Assembly (NCBI GenBank): GCA_017303455.1
Contig: JAFLBM010000018.1
Location: forward strand, 1-64,000
Length of the DNA stretch: 64,000 bases
Reading direction: 5' to 3'
From: Chitinophagales bacterium
Lineage (GTDB): Bacteria; Bacteroidota; Bacteroidia; Chitinophagales; Chitinophagaceae
Shown here piece after piece: positions 36,118-44,719 of this stretch. Made by a program: the position numbers and the translations under genes. Below the pieces are notes generated by a model that saw only the letters and a program-made list of their open reading frames with translations, did not search any database and was not told the origin of the DNA. Every line of letters starts with the position of its first letter. Within the stretch, counting starts at the first letter, position 1.

Positions 36118-36273
36118 GTGAGGAAGCAAATTTGGAGGACACACTTTGTACTCGGAAATGGAGCAAAAAATTAATTTAGGAACTATATTTTAATTTACTC
36201 AAGGAGATTTATAGGTGAAATTTAGTAGATTTATTTAACCGATTTGAAACCAAACCTATCGGCCATATATCAT

Positions 36274-36435
36274 ATGAGAAACTCAATAACTCTTGAATCC
36301 CCAGTTGGGCAGTTTAAAATACAAGGCAAGCACATGGTTTTTGCCGCTTGCATTGGATTTGTACTTGGAGCGGTAGCGCTCTATAATTTTCAAACCCGAA
36401 CCGGTTTCTTACTACCACAGCCTAGGAAGGACTAA
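36274..36435 (+). CDS. Small single-pass membrane protein
   Basis: 53 aa from the ATG at 36274 (MRNSITLESPVGQF). One hydrophobic helix (HMVFAACIGFVLGAVALYNF) near residues 20-39 and a basic C-terminal tail. The upstream frame could start at 36244. It lies 48 bases before the NYN gene, in the same direction. No family recognised; a small coding sequence is plausible but not proven. Confidence 0.45.
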   Translation: MRNSITLESPVGQFKIQGKHMVFAACIGFVLGAVALYNFQTRTGFLLPQPRKD

Positions 36436-36483
36436 TCGTTATTTCTACTTTCATACTCACAATCCCAATGGTACAATGGGTTT

Positions 36484-36960
36484 GTGAATAACTATGCTTT
36501 TATTGATGCACAGAATCTTTATAGAGGTATAAAGTCTCTTGGATGGAAATTAGACTGGGCAAAATTTCGAATTTATCTAAAGGACAAGTATCGAGTTGAT
36601 ACTGCAATGGTATTTATAGGATATATTCCTTCCCAGCAGACTCTTTATGCTAAACTCCAAAAAGCAGGATTCATTCTTATGTTTAAGCCGGTAATTTATG
36701 ATACTGCAGGAAATGCCAAAGGAAATTGTGACGCTGATCTAGTACTTCATACTCTTTTGGAGAAAGATAACTTTGATAAAGCGGTTATTGTAACTAGTGA
36801 TGGAGATTTTTACTCATTAGTAAAACATCTTTATGATTCTGGAAAACTCGCTATGGTCTTAAGTCCCTATATTAAAACTTGCTCAAAGCTCCTTAAAAGG
36901 GAAGCAAAAGAGAAGATAAACTATATGGATAATCTGGAAGCTAAGGTTGGGGAGAAATGA
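36484..36960 (+). CDS. NYN domain (PIN-like) putative ribonuclease
   Basis: 158 aa from a GTG at 36484. NYN-type acids visible: FIDAQNLYRGI (D8), KGNCDADLVLH (two D), and TSDGDFYSLV (D). The family includes nucleases related to PIN toxins and eukaryotic Marf1. Followed by a hairpin (36963-37002) and then the OLD-type gene. In defence islands NYN proteins can act as effector RNases; here that role is inferred. Confidence 0.82.
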   Translation: MNNYAFIDAQNLYRGIKSLGWKLDWAKFRIYLKDKYRVDTAMVFIGYIPSQQTLYAKLQKAGFILMFKPVIYDTAGNAKGNCDADLVLHTLLEKDNFDKAVIVTSDGDFYSLVKHLYDSGKLAMVLSPYIKTCSKLLKREAKEKINYMDNLEAKVGEK

Positions 36961-37166
36961 AAAAGCACCGCATAAGGACAAAACCTTATGAAGTGCCTTC
37001 TCTTGTGTATAGATATATAGTATTCTTTTGCTAAGTAAATGTCAAGTACTTATTATGTAAGTAATTAATTGGAGCCAGGATTGGTTAGAATGTCTCGTAG
37101 ACAAAGCATTTCACTTTTGATTTTCATCCAGTGAAAATGCTATATTTACTTCATAAGCCATTTTGT

Positions 37167-38528
37167 ATGTTTTACAAAAAATTTACTATCAAAGACTATA
37201 AAAGTTTTCAAGGTGAACAGTCGCTCTTATTTGCTATTCCGAAAGCAGATACTATTGGGTCAGGAATTACATATATCGTAGGCGGGAACAATTCGGGAAA
37301 AACAACGATGATAGAAGGATTAGCGATAAAGGAGGGGAGAAATATTAAGACATCAGAACGAGTTCCCGGGGCAAGTCCAGAATTTTCATTGGTTGCGGAA
37401 AGTGATGAAATTGTTAGAAAGTGTAATCTTATACGTGAAGAAAGTAGCACCATAAAAGAAAATCCTAGATTACCTCAAAATGAAATATTTGAAATCATTT
37501 CTTCTAGACGCCACTGGGCGTCTTCTGCCGGTAATATCTTTGGTAAGGTGGGAGATAGTTTTTCGTCCACATTAGATCTTACAAATAGACAAAATAATTT
37601 AGAGGTCGCTTCTGAATTACGAACAATTGAAGCTAATAATGAAAAGTATCAGGCCTTTATTGGGCTAGTTCAAAGAGTAATACCGGAATTTACAAAGTTT
37701 GCAGTTGCTTATGAAGACAACCATTTCATTGAATATATTTCCAATAGCGGAGTTCGACATAAAACAGAACTTCTTGGTGATGGTGTTATTACAGTAATTA
37801 GAATACTACTACAGCTTTATGTTGCCAAACCCAACCCTCTTGTCATTGATGAACCTGAATTATCCTTACATCCTTCGGCTCAAAGAAAACTTTTAAAAAT
37901 TCTGGCAGAATATTCTGAAACACGTCAAATAATTATTTCAACTCATAGCCCGTACATGATTGATTGGGAATATTTAAAAACAGGAGCAGCTATAAATAGA
38001 ATTACTAAGGAAGAAGACAAGTATTCAAAAGTATATTCAATCAATAATTTCACAAAATACACTGCTCTTATTAATTCAGGTAATTGGCAGATGCCATTTG
38101 CAATGGATGATGTTGCCAAAGAGATATTTTTTATGGAAGACAGGATTCTATTTGTAGAGGGACAGGAAGATGTTGGGTTGCTTAAACGAGAAAATAGTAT
38201 GTCAAATGTAAATATCTTTGGGTATGGAGTACGAGGAAAAGATAATTTTAAATTCGCTTTTTCTTTAGCTAATGAATTGGGTTATAAAAAGGTATCTTGT
38301 ATTTTAGATGGAGGAGAAAGTGAAAATGAAATTAAAGTTGCACTAAGTGCAGCCTTTCCAACATATAAAATAATACAATGGAATAGAAACGATATAAGAG
38401 ATAAAGCTGTTTTTACTTCAACTACTAAAAGTGGATATTTTACACAAAATGGAGAGAAAAAGGATCCCCAAGATCTAGATGACTTTGATGAGAAAATTGC
38501 AGAATTGAAAGCGTATTTAATTCCTTAA
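37167..38528 (+). CDS. OLD-type ABC/SMC-like ATPase with TOPRIM domain
   Basis: About 453 aa from the ATG at 37167 (MFYKKFTIKDYKSFQ). Walker A GGNNSGKTT (39-47), Walker B LVIDEPELSLHPSAQ, H-loop IISTHSPYMID, then a TOPRIM-like region: ILFVEGQEDVGLL and VSCILDGGESENE. This is the arrangement of overcoming-lysogenization-defect (OLD) nucleases and Gabija GajA, but the usual GajB helicase is not next door. A single-gene OLD nuclease acting on foreign DNA is likely. Upstream gap holds only a short palindrome. Confidence 0.85.
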   Translation: MFYKKFTIKDYKSFQGEQSLLFAIPKADTIGSGITYIVGGNNSGKTTMIEGLAIKEGRNIKTSERVPGASPEFSLVAESDEIVRKCNLIREESSTIKENPRLPQNEIFEIISSRRHWASSAGNIFGKVGDSFSSTLDLTNRQNNLEVASELRTIEANNEKYQAFIGLVQRVIPEFTKFAVAYEDNHFIEYISNSGVRHKTELLGDGVITVIRILLQLYVAKPNPLVIDEPELSLHPSAQRKLLKILAEYSETRQIIISTHSPYMIDWEYLKTGAAINRITKEEDKYSKVYSINNFTKYTALINSGNWQMPFAMDDVAKEIFFMEDRILFVEGQEDVGLLKRENSMSNVNIFGYGVRGKDNFKFAFSLANELGYKKVSCILDGGESENEIKVALSAAFPTYKIIQWNRNDIRDKAVFTSTTKSGYFTQNGEKKDPQDLDDFDEKIAELKAYLIP

Positions 38529-38749
38529 ATAGACGTTTCAATTTCAAGTATTTGTTCTATCGAGACATTATAAATTTTGACTAATTTTATTAAATTCTGC
38601 ACACTCGGCATTGCTTGTCCTTTCTCCCAATGAGAAAGTCTGTCTTCGTATTGCATACCAAGTTCTTTCGCATCCTGTTTTTGTGTCAGTCCCGCTTTTA
38701 AGCGATATTCTTTTAAATTGTTTTTTACGATGTCTTTTCTTCTATTCAT
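38525..38749 (-). CDS. XRE regulator, left copy of a duplicated pair
   Basis: 74 aa from the ATG at 38749; the frame extends to 38896 without a credible start. HTH: NNLKEYRLKAGLTQKQDAKELG, QYEDRLSHWEKGQAMPS. Very similar to the gene at 40989-41201, including the upstream region; the pair is part of a duplicated block. The motif copy at 38781-38798 is 32 bases upstream. It overlaps the 3' end of the OLD-type gene by four bases, convergently. Confidence 0.82.
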   Translation of the reverse strand: MNRRKDIVKNNLKEYRLKAGLTQKQDAKELGMQYEDRLSHWEKGQAMPSVQNLIKLVKIYNVSIEQILEIETSI

Positions 38750-38780
38750 AAGGGGATTGTATAAATAGCTATTACAACCT

Positions 38781-38798
38781 TTAAGGGAGGGGAATTTG
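38781..38798 (-). promoter_or_regulatory. Shared upstream motif (copy 4 of 6)
   Basis: Minus strand CAAATTCCCCTCCCTTAA, 32 bases before the 38749 start. Followed on the minus strand by AATAGCTATTTATAC, identical in the right copy, probably the promoter proper. Confidence 0.5.
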
Positions 38799-38831
38799 TG
38801 CATTAAACAAATTCTGTTAAAACCAGAATAT

Positions 38832-39035
38832 ATGGATAAGTCACACAAAACAGAACTATAGTACATTATTGCTATACAAAAGTGTCCTGATGCCAATCAG
38901 GATGAGCTAATAGCCACTCTTGCTGATATCTTAGTAGATGGCTTCATTTGGCAACTTGAAGGCAATAATGAGGAATTTATGGAGGAGGTGAAAGTGAAGA
39001 ACAAAAGGAAAGTTCAGGATCACCTTTATTATTAG
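38832..39035 (+). pseudogene. Small ORF of the recombinase module, inactivated by an in-frame stop
   Basis: Reads MDKSHKTEL, then TAG, then YIIAIQKCPDANQDELIA, with the frame kept to the same end as the intact 67-aa paralogue at 41282-41485 (both 204 bases long). The 3' end overlaps the recombinase tail on the other strand. Confidence 0.75.
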
Positions 39036-39162
39036 AACTTAGTATCTCCTCAAGCTGCTTTAGTTCAATTACAATATCATTCCAGATAATATTATTTTCT
39101 TTTATTAGGGCAGGGGAATTTGCCGAAATTGATTGTTTGTAATATAGTCTACGGTGGTGCAC
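38977..39162 (-). pseudogene. Serine recombinase C-terminal remnant
   Basis: 62 codons corresponding to the last residues of the recombinase at 41427-43070: HHRRLYYKQ, WNDIVIELKQLEEILS, and a final SLSPPP all align. The rest of the recombinase gene is missing. It shows that a second recombinase module once stood here. Confidence 0.75.
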
Positions 39163-39268
39163 ATTATTGTTATTAATAACAAGTCTCTATACCTTTATAA
39201 AGCAAAGGGGTTTTCGCTTTGCAAGATTGGGCTTGTAATAACAGTAAAACTCAGCTAAATTTAGTCTT

Positions 39269-40507
39269 ATGGCTAAAACAAAAACAAAGAAAGCTACAGT
39301 CAAACCAATTGAAGTTGTCATTAAGAAACCTGGATATGGCAAGGCTCTAAAGGGAATAACTGTACAATTTGAAGGTTTCGAGAACCTTGTAACTGATGAA
39401 AACGGCGAAAAACGACCTAAAATGGTTGACAAGCTGGGAGCATTTCCAATGGGTAAAAATATACTTGAGTCTTTGACTCGTACCCTAAAAAAATTTCAAT
39501 TAAAAATCTCTAAGACAAAACCATCATCTGTTAAAAAAAATGGTACAAAATACAATGTGTGTCTTTCTGATGCGGACTATACTAAAATGAAGTCAGGAGT
39601 TATTGACGAAACAGCAGATGTTAAGAACGACATCATTAGAAAGAGATTTTCAATACTTTATCCAAAATATTATAAAGTATCTGGAGGTACTTTTTATCGA
39701 GCTGGAACCTTGGAAAGAATAATCCCTGAGAGTGGAGCAGTCTCTCTTTCATTGGGTGACAAGTCTAGAGTACGAAAGTTATATTCATCAGCAATTTTAA
39801 GTGGACTTTCCAAAAGTTCTGTGACCTCAGCAGACATAGCTAGAGAAAGAGCGGTTTTTGAGTTATCAACTTTAGAAGCATATGCCGATGCACTTGAAAA
39901 GAAGATAACCTCAACCAAAGACGAGGCGGAATGGCAGATATATATTCGGGAACATATTTTGAATTTAAAAGAAGAATATATTGCTAAGGAGGAAAAAATC
40001 AATACAAGTATTGGAAGAACAAGTTTCCCAGATTTTTTGCTAATTAGCCAAGACAATTTTTTAGATGTTCTTGAGATCAAGACCCCGTTCACTCCGCTTG
40101 TTGGATTTGATAAAAGTCATAATAACTATTATCTCTCCACTGAATTGATGAAAGCTATTGCACAGGCCGAAAAATACATAGATCAAGTATCGGCTGCAGG
40201 GCTTGAGCTAGAGAAATACATTTCTAAAAGATTGAAACTACCCTTCGGAGTAGTTCGGCCAGGAGGACTTATAATCGTGGGTTCAGAAAAAACATTAGAT
40301 GAATTAGCTGACCCAGTCCAAGCAAAGGAGGATTTTCGAAGACTACGAAATTCATTCAAGAATATTAAGATCATTACTTATACAGAGCTTCTGATAGGAT
40401 TGCGTAATCGAATTACAATTTTAAAACAACTAAAAGGAACTACTACCAAAGGAAAAATATTAGTTAAGAAAGCTGCAAAGAAGAAAAAAGCGGCTAAAAA
40501 GAAATAG
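39269..40507 (+). CDS. sduA: Shedu defence nuclease (SduA, DUF4263)
   Basis: 412 aa. The C-terminal DUF4263 nuclease domain is clear: EAEWQIYIREHILNLK, SFPDFLLISQDNFLDVLEIKTPF (D255, E269, K271 in PD-(D/E)XK spacing), then NYYLSTELMKAIAQAEKY with the family Q299. The N-terminal half is variable, as in other Shedu proteins, where it senses DNA ends or other triggers. The last 15 residues are a Lys/Ala-rich tail. Shedu is a single-gene antiphage system; it is followed 19 bases later by a kinase-like gene. Assignment strong; activity not tested here. Confidence 0.88.
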   Translation: MAKTKTKKATVKPIEVVIKKPGYGKALKGITVQFEGFENLVTDENGEKRPKMVDKLGAFPMGKNILESLTRTLKKFQLKISKTKPSSVKKNGTKYNVCLSDADYTKMKSGVIDETADVKNDIIRKRFSILYPKYYKVSGGTFYRAGTLERIIPESGAVSLSLGDKSRVRKLYSSAILSGLSKSSVTSADIARERAVFELSTLEAYADALEKKITSTKDEAEWQIYIREHILNLKEEYIAKEEKINTSIGRTSFPDFLLISQDNFLDVLEIKTPFTPLVGFDKSHNNYYLSTELMKAIAQAEKYIDQVSAAGLELEKYISKRLKLPFGVVRPGGLIIVGSEKTLDELADPVQAKEDFRRLRNSFKNIKIITYTELLIGLRNRITILKQLKGTTTKGKILVKKAAKKKKAAKKK

Positions 40508-40526
40508 ACGTTTTTATAATTAGTTT

Positions 40527-40994
40527 ATGCCCGTCAAAATACTTCTTACAGGAATACCTGGAACTGGAAAGACTACTATAGGAGACTATCTTCGTGATAC
40601 CAAAGAATACTTACATATAAATATGGAAGATCAGACTGTGACTTCACAGATATTAAATATTTATCAGTTTGTTGATGAATTAGCAAATAATGATAAGAAC
40701 ATTGTTGTTACCTGGGGATTTGTCCCTAATGAGTCTCAAACCGATATTGTATTGTATTTTAGGAATAGAGGATTTTCACTAATTTGGTTAGACGGGAATA
40801 GAGAGGCGGCTAGAGCAGCATTTAATAAACGTGGGGATGTTTCAGAAGAATTGTTTGAGCTTCAACTCAAGAGAATCAATGAATTTGATGTAATTCAAAA
40901 GATATTACCTACTACTTATAATTCATTTAAAAATGATAGTAGTTTTAAAGATATTTCTGTTATTTCGAAAGAGTTATTATTACTAGCATTATAG
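40527..40994 (+). CDS. Small P-loop kinase-like protein following Shedu
   Basis: 155 aa. Walker A GIPGTGKTT (8-16) at the N-terminus, as in shikimate/adenylate-type kinases; IVVTWGFVPN and FSLIWLDGNREAARAAF follow. Too short for a full AAA protein. Same strand as sduA, with an intergenic distance of 19 bases, so probably co-expressed. Substrate unknown; I do not know this as an established Shedu partner. Its stop overlaps the convergent XRE gene by six bases. Confidence 0.7.
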   Translation: MPVKILLTGIPGTGKTTIGDYLRDTKEYLHINMEDQTVTSQILNIYQFVDELANNDKNIVVTWGFVPNESQTDIVLYFRNRGFSLIWLDGNREAARAAFNKRGDVSEELFELQLKRINEFDVIQKILPTTYNSFKNDSSFKDISVISKELLLLAL

Positions 40995-41201
40995 TGTATA
41001 TAAATTACTAGGTAATGTTTTATATATTTTGGCGAGCTTCAACAAATTACTTACACTTGGCATTGCTTGACCATTTTCCCAATGTGACAGCCGATCTTCA
41101 CATTGCATACCAAGTGTTTTAGCAACCTGCTTCTGAGTCAGTCCAGCTTTTAATCGATATTCTTTCAAATTATTTAGTATGATTTCTTTTCTTTTATTCA
41201 T
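40989..41201 (-). CDS. XRE regulator, right copy of the duplicated pair
   Basis: 70 aa, NNLKEYRLKAGLTQKQVAKTLG and CEDRLSHWENGQAMPS. Closest relative in the window is the left copy at 38525. It ends in a different short tail. Motif copy 5 lies 32 bases upstream. Likely controls the recombinase module. Confidence 0.82.
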   Translation of the reverse strand: MNKRKEIILNNLKEYRLKAGLTQKQVAKTLGMQCEDRLSHWENGQAMPSVSNLLKLAKIYKTLPSNLYTL

Positions 41202-41232
41202 AAGATGATTGTATAAATAGCTATTACCGTTT

Positions 41233-41250
41233 ATAAGAGAGGGGAATTTG
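41233..41250 (-). promoter_or_regulatory. Shared upstream motif (copy 5 of 6)
   Basis: Minus strand CAAATTCCCCTCTCTTAT, 32 bases before the XRE start at 41201. Confidence 0.5.
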
Positions 41251-41281
41251 TGTATTTAGCAAATTCTGTTACAACCAGAAT

Positions 41282-41485
41282 ATGGATAATACACACAAAA
41301 CAGAAGTAGAGTACATTGTTGCTATACAAAAGTGTTCTGATACAAGCCAGGATGAGCTTATAGCCATTCTTGCTGATATCTTAGTAGAAGGCTTCATGTG
41401 GCAACTTGAAGGCAAGACTGAGGAACTTAAGGAGGAGGTGAGATCGAAGAAACTAAAGAATGATCCGCAGGACTTTTATTATTAG
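41282..41485 (+). CDS. Small acidic protein of the recombinase module
   Basis: 67 aa: HKTEVEYIVAIQKCSDTSQ, then DELIAILADILVEGFMWQLEG. The core DxLIxILxDILVEGFxW recurs in the gene at 43000-43269 and in the decayed copy at 38832, so this is a small family linked to this recombinase. The 3' end overlaps the recombinase 3' end on the other strand by 59 bases. Function unknown; a regulator or directionality-type accessory protein is a possibility. Confidence 0.6.
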   Translation: MDNTHKTEVEYIVAIQKCSDTSQDELIAILADILVEGFMWQLEGKTEELKEEVRSKKLKNDPQDFYY

Positions 41486-43070
41486 GACTTAGTATCTCCT
41501 CAAGCTGCTTTAATTCTGATACAATATCAGGCCAGACAATAATATTCTCATTTTGTAAGGGAGAAGAATTTGCTGATTTAGGCTGTTTGTAATATAGTCT
41601 ACGATGGTGCACATTAGAGGACATATCAGCTAAAAAAAAATCTTTTAGCTTGAAAAGTCCGGATATTTTGGCGGTTCGAAATTCCTTTCCATCAAAGAGT
41701 ACTCCATCAGGAAATTGGAACCATTGTAGTTTGATCCTTATATCTAAGGGCATCTTTTTCCATATCTGGGATGGATGCTGTAAATACTGGCTAACAAAGT
41801 CCAGGATTTCGGAAGTATTCACTTTCCTAGATTCTTTCTGTTGTAATTGTTTGTCAATTTCCCAAATTTCTCCATCCAAGGCTTCCAGATTCTCTTTAAG
41901 GAGGGTGTCGCTAATTATACCTTTAATTCCTTTTTGAAGAAGAATACTCTGAGTCTCTTTAAGTTGTTGTTTTCGTTGAGAGAGACCTTCAATGTATTGG
42001 ACATTGTTTTTAGATTTAGCCTCAAGCTTGTGAACCAATTCCACCTTTATTCTTTCCAGGAGAGCTATATCAATGGAGTATCTATCAATAAACTCTCCAT
42101 AAACTGCTTCAAGGTCATTTTTGGGCCACTGGTGGGCGGTTTTGATGAAACGGTAATAGGCGTAACTTTTGTTCCGGCCTTTAGACCAAGCACCTGTTAG
42201 TTTAAAGCCATCCGGATGTTGCACAAATCTTCTAAGCGGAAAATCAGGGTGTTTGATTTTGTAGAGCATTGGCATTTTCTTGATCTTCATTACCTGTTGC
42301 ACCCGAGTAAATAGCTCTTCAGAGATTATTGGTTCAAACTTGCCCCGGTGTCTTTCTCCCAGTTTGCAGATCCAGCCTGCATACAATTCATTTTTAAGCA
42401 TTTTGTAAAAATTAGACCTTGCTTGTGGCAAGCCCATTTGAGCAATTGACTCCCTGATGGCATTAATTGAGTGGTTACGGGCAGCCATCATTTCAAAGGC
42501 CTTTTTAACCAGTATCGCTTTATCATTTGGGACAATATTAGATTTGCCATCCACTTTTTGGTTTGTATAACCTACCGGAGCCATCCAAACATAGCGGCCT
42601 TCCCGAACAGCATCTCTCATACCACCGACACTTCTTTCAGTTCGAACATCATTATCAAACTGAGCTACATTAGCAATGATATTTTCCATGAACCTTCCAG
42701 CCGGAGTATTTTCAAAATATTCTGAAGTAGATTTTATTTCGACCCCATAGCGTTTTAAAAGAATTCTGAGCTGACTGTAGTCATCAGTATTTCTGGAGAG
42801 GCGATCAATTTTGTAAATAATAACTGCATTAATATTCTGTTTCTTATCTGAACAGAATCGTAATAGCTTTTGCAGCTCTGTTCTATCAGCGGTTTTGGCA
42901 CTTTCGCCTTCTTCAATAAAGACTTGGGTGATCTCATAGTCATGCTTTATGGCATACTCACGACAATTACGCTCCTGTGTCGCAAGGCTATTACCTTCTT
43001 CAACTTGTTCTTTTGTTGAAACCCGGCAGTATACTACTGCTTTCGATTTTGTGTTTTTCTCCATGTTCAT
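41427..43070 (-). CDS. Large serine recombinase
   Basis: 547 aa. Resolvase catalytic domain: YCRVSTKEQ with nucleophile Ser18, VIIYKIDRLSRNTDDY, then the recombinase domain (GRYVWMAPVGYTN, MLKNELYAGWICKLG) and a coiled coil (about 365-430). The zinc-ribbon region expected before the coiled coil lacks its cysteines (RRFVQHPDGFKLTGAWSKGRNKSYAYYRFI), which is unusual. It integrates or excises DNA at attachment sites. The start is preceded by an overlapping small gene. Part of a module present in a decayed second copy at 38977. Confidence 0.9.
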   Translation of the reverse strand: MNMEKNTKSKAVVYCRVSTKEQVEEGNSLATQERNCREYAIKHDYEITQVFIEEGESAKTADRTELQKLLRFCSDKKQNINAVIIYKIDRLSRNTDDYSQLRILLKRYGVEIKSTSEYFENTPAGRFMENIIANVAQFDNDVRTERSVGGMRDAVREGRYVWMAPVGYTNQKVDGKSNIVPNDKAILVKKAFEMMAARNHSINAIRESIAQMGLPQARSNFYKMLKNELYAGWICKLGERHRGKFEPIISEELFTRVQQVMKIKKMPMLYKIKHPDFPLRRFVQHPDGFKLTGAWSKGRNKSYAYYRFIKTAHQWPKNDLEAVYGEFIDRYSIDIALLERIKVELVHKLEAKSKNNVQYIEGLSQRKQQLKETQSILLQKGIKGIISDTLLKENLEALDGEIWEIDKQLQQKESRKVNTSEILDFVSQYLQHPSQIWKKMPLDIRIKLQWFQFPDGVLFDGKEFRTAKISGLFKLKDFFLADMSSNVHHRRLYYKQPKSANSSPLQNENIIVWPDIVSELKQLEEILSPNNKSPADHSLVSSISPPP

Positions 43071-43269
43071 GATGCCACAGAAACCCTTCTACAAGAATAT
43101 CTGTGAGAATACTAATAAGGTGATCCTCGGTAGAATCAGGATTAATCCCTAAATCCAAAGAGGGAGAACGCATACCACCTTTGTTGCTACACAAAAGAGT
43201 TCGTTCCCCCTCATTGGGTTCAAAATCTGTATCAGTGGGATAATCTCTTTTGTGTAGCTTTTTTAGCAT
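43000..43269 (-). CDS. Small protein overlapping the recombinase start
   Basis: 89 aa, reading frame overlaps the recombinase start by 71 bases. The segment STEDHLISILTDILVEGFLW matches the small family at 41282 (SQDELIAILADILVEGFMW). The start at 43269 may be earlier than real; the N-terminal part (KRDYPTDTDFEPNEGER) is unfamiliar. Translational coupling to the recombinase is likely. Confidence 0.55.
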   Translation of the reverse strand: MLKKLHKRDYPTDTDFEPNEGERTLLCSNKGGMRSPSLDLGINPDSTEDHLISILTDILVEGFLWHHEHGEKHKIESSSILPGFNKRTS

Positions 43270-43401
43270 AGCAGATTCTTCTTATTCTGTTAACCTTTAG
43301 AGTATTTCAAATTTGAACCAGTACTATAAGACAGAACATTTTGCCTCTTAATCAAATCACCCCACCTTTCTAGGCATTCAGTTCCTTCATACAATAATTG
43401 A

Positions 43402-44700
43402 ATGCCAGAAATCACTCCTATTGGCATCACCAATTTTAGGAATCAACATCAAGAGTTTGGAATCAAAGACCAGGATCGTCTTGGTCATATTTATTGTGTC
43501 GGGAAGACTGGTAGTGGTAAATCAACACTGCTATTAAATATGGCTATTTCGGATATAGAAAGAGGCAACGGATTAGGAGTGATTGATCCCCACGGTGACT
43601 TAGCGGAAGAACTATTAAACTACATACCCAAAGAGAGAAAACAAGATGTAGTGTACTTCAATGCAGGAGATACAGAATACCCAATATCTTTTAATCCACT
43701 CTCGAATGTAAAGGAGCAAGACAGATACCTCATAACAGCCACAATAGTCACTACCCTAAAGAAACTCTGGTCTGATTCCTGGGGACCACGATTAGAGCAT
43801 ATCCTCCGAAACACCTTGCTATCTCTTTCATACTATTCCAAAAGTACCCTGCTTGATATTGTCCCAATGCTGACTGATTACGAGTTTAGAAAGAAAGTAC
43901 TTTATGCTGTGCCGGTATATTCTATCCTTGACTTCTGGCATAAAGAATTTGAACCTTTATCTCCACAACTTAAAAACGAGTTCATTTCTCCCATTCTTAA
44001 CAAGGTTGGCTTATTTACTGCCAATCCTACTATCAGAAACATCCTAGGTCAGCAAGTTTCAACTATCGATATTGCTTCCATAATGGATACAAAGAAGATA
44101 TTCATTGCTAACCTATCTAAGGGAGTACTTGGAGAAGCCGGAACCCAACTCTTAGGTTCATTACTAGTTACCCAATTTCAAACCACTTCTCTTGGAAGAG
44201 CCACCAGACCAATTCATACTCGTGTGCCTTTTTATCTATATATTGACGAAGTCCATTCATTCATTACCAAATCTTTTACTGACATCCTTTCTGAGTCCAG
44301 GAAGTACGGGTTATCCATATTTCTAACCCACCAGTTTCTTGATCAACTACCAGAAGATATTCATAAGTCCATTATAGGGAATGTGGGAACACTTATATCA
44401 TTTCGTGTTGGAGCAAGGGATGCTAAGGTTCTAGAGGAGGAATTTTATCCAGTATTTAACCAATCTGACTTGATTAACCTTCCCAGGTTTCATATTTATC
44501 TTAAGCTCCTAATAGATGGTACAACTTCAAAGCCGTTTAGCGGGACAACACTGTTGTTTCAGAAGGGGAATATGTCTTATAAGAGAGATATAATTCACCA
44601 TTCACGAGATAAGTATGGGACACATAAAAACGATATTGAGAAAGTACAGCACAATAGAATGGGAGAATCAGCCAAGGGTGATAACGCAACATTATTTTGA
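43402..44700 (+). CDS. TraG/VirD4-like (HerA/FtsK-type) conjugation ATPase
   Basis: 432 aa. Walker A GKTGSGKST (34-42), Walker B YLYIDEVHSF, plus STLDIVPML and the family phrase VIDPHGDLAEELL, common to 'type IV secretory system conjugative DNA transfer' proteins. It lacks the N-terminal membrane part of VirD4. A paralogue starting with a long N-terminal region lies at the window end. No relaxase gene is in the window, so transfer cannot be confirmed. It is divergent from the recombinase operon. Confidence 0.82.
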   Translation: MPEITPIGITNFRNQHQEFGIKDQDRLGHIYCVGKTGSGKSTLLLNMAISDIERGNGLGVIDPHGDLAEELLNYIPKERKQDVVYFNAGDTEYPISFNPLSNVKEQDRYLITATIVTTLKKLWSDSWGPRLEHILRNTLLSLSYYSKSTLLDIVPMLTDYEFRKKVLYAVPVYSILDFWHKEFEPLSPQLKNEFISPILNKVGLFTANPTIRNILGQQVSTIDIASIMDTKKIFIANLSKGVLGEAGTQLLGSLLVTQFQTTSLGRATRPIHTRVPFYLYIDEVHSFITKSFTDILSESRKYGLSIFLTHQFLDQLPEDIHKSIIGNVGTLISFRVGARDAKVLEEEFYPVFNQSDLINLPRFHIYLKLLIDGTTSKPFSGTTLLFQKGNMSYKRDIIHHSRDKYGTHKNDIEKVQHNRMGESAKGDNATLF

Positions 44701-44719
44701 TAGAAATTTGGCCTGAAAT

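Larger units (their letters stand above)
38540..39164. repeat. Duplicated block, left copy (XRE gene, small ORF, recombinase tail)
   Basis: This stretch repeats, in direct orientation and with clear divergence, as about 41000-41610: XRE gene (-), shared motif, small ORF (+), serine-recombinase C-terminus (-). In the left copy the small ORF has a TAG stop and the recombinase is only a tail, so it is the decayed one. Similarity ends abruptly at GTGGTGCACATTA (39153-39164). The Shedu and kinase genes lie between the two copies. Confidence 0.75.
41000..41610. repeat. Duplicated block, right copy
   Basis: Direct repeat of 38540-39164; here the small ORF is intact and the recombinase is complete beyond the end of the repeat. 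Confidence 0.7.

Noticed and set aside
39110..39122. GGGGAATTTG inside the recombinase tail remnant
   Set aside because: Coding-derived; the right copy has a different word here (GAAGAATTTG).
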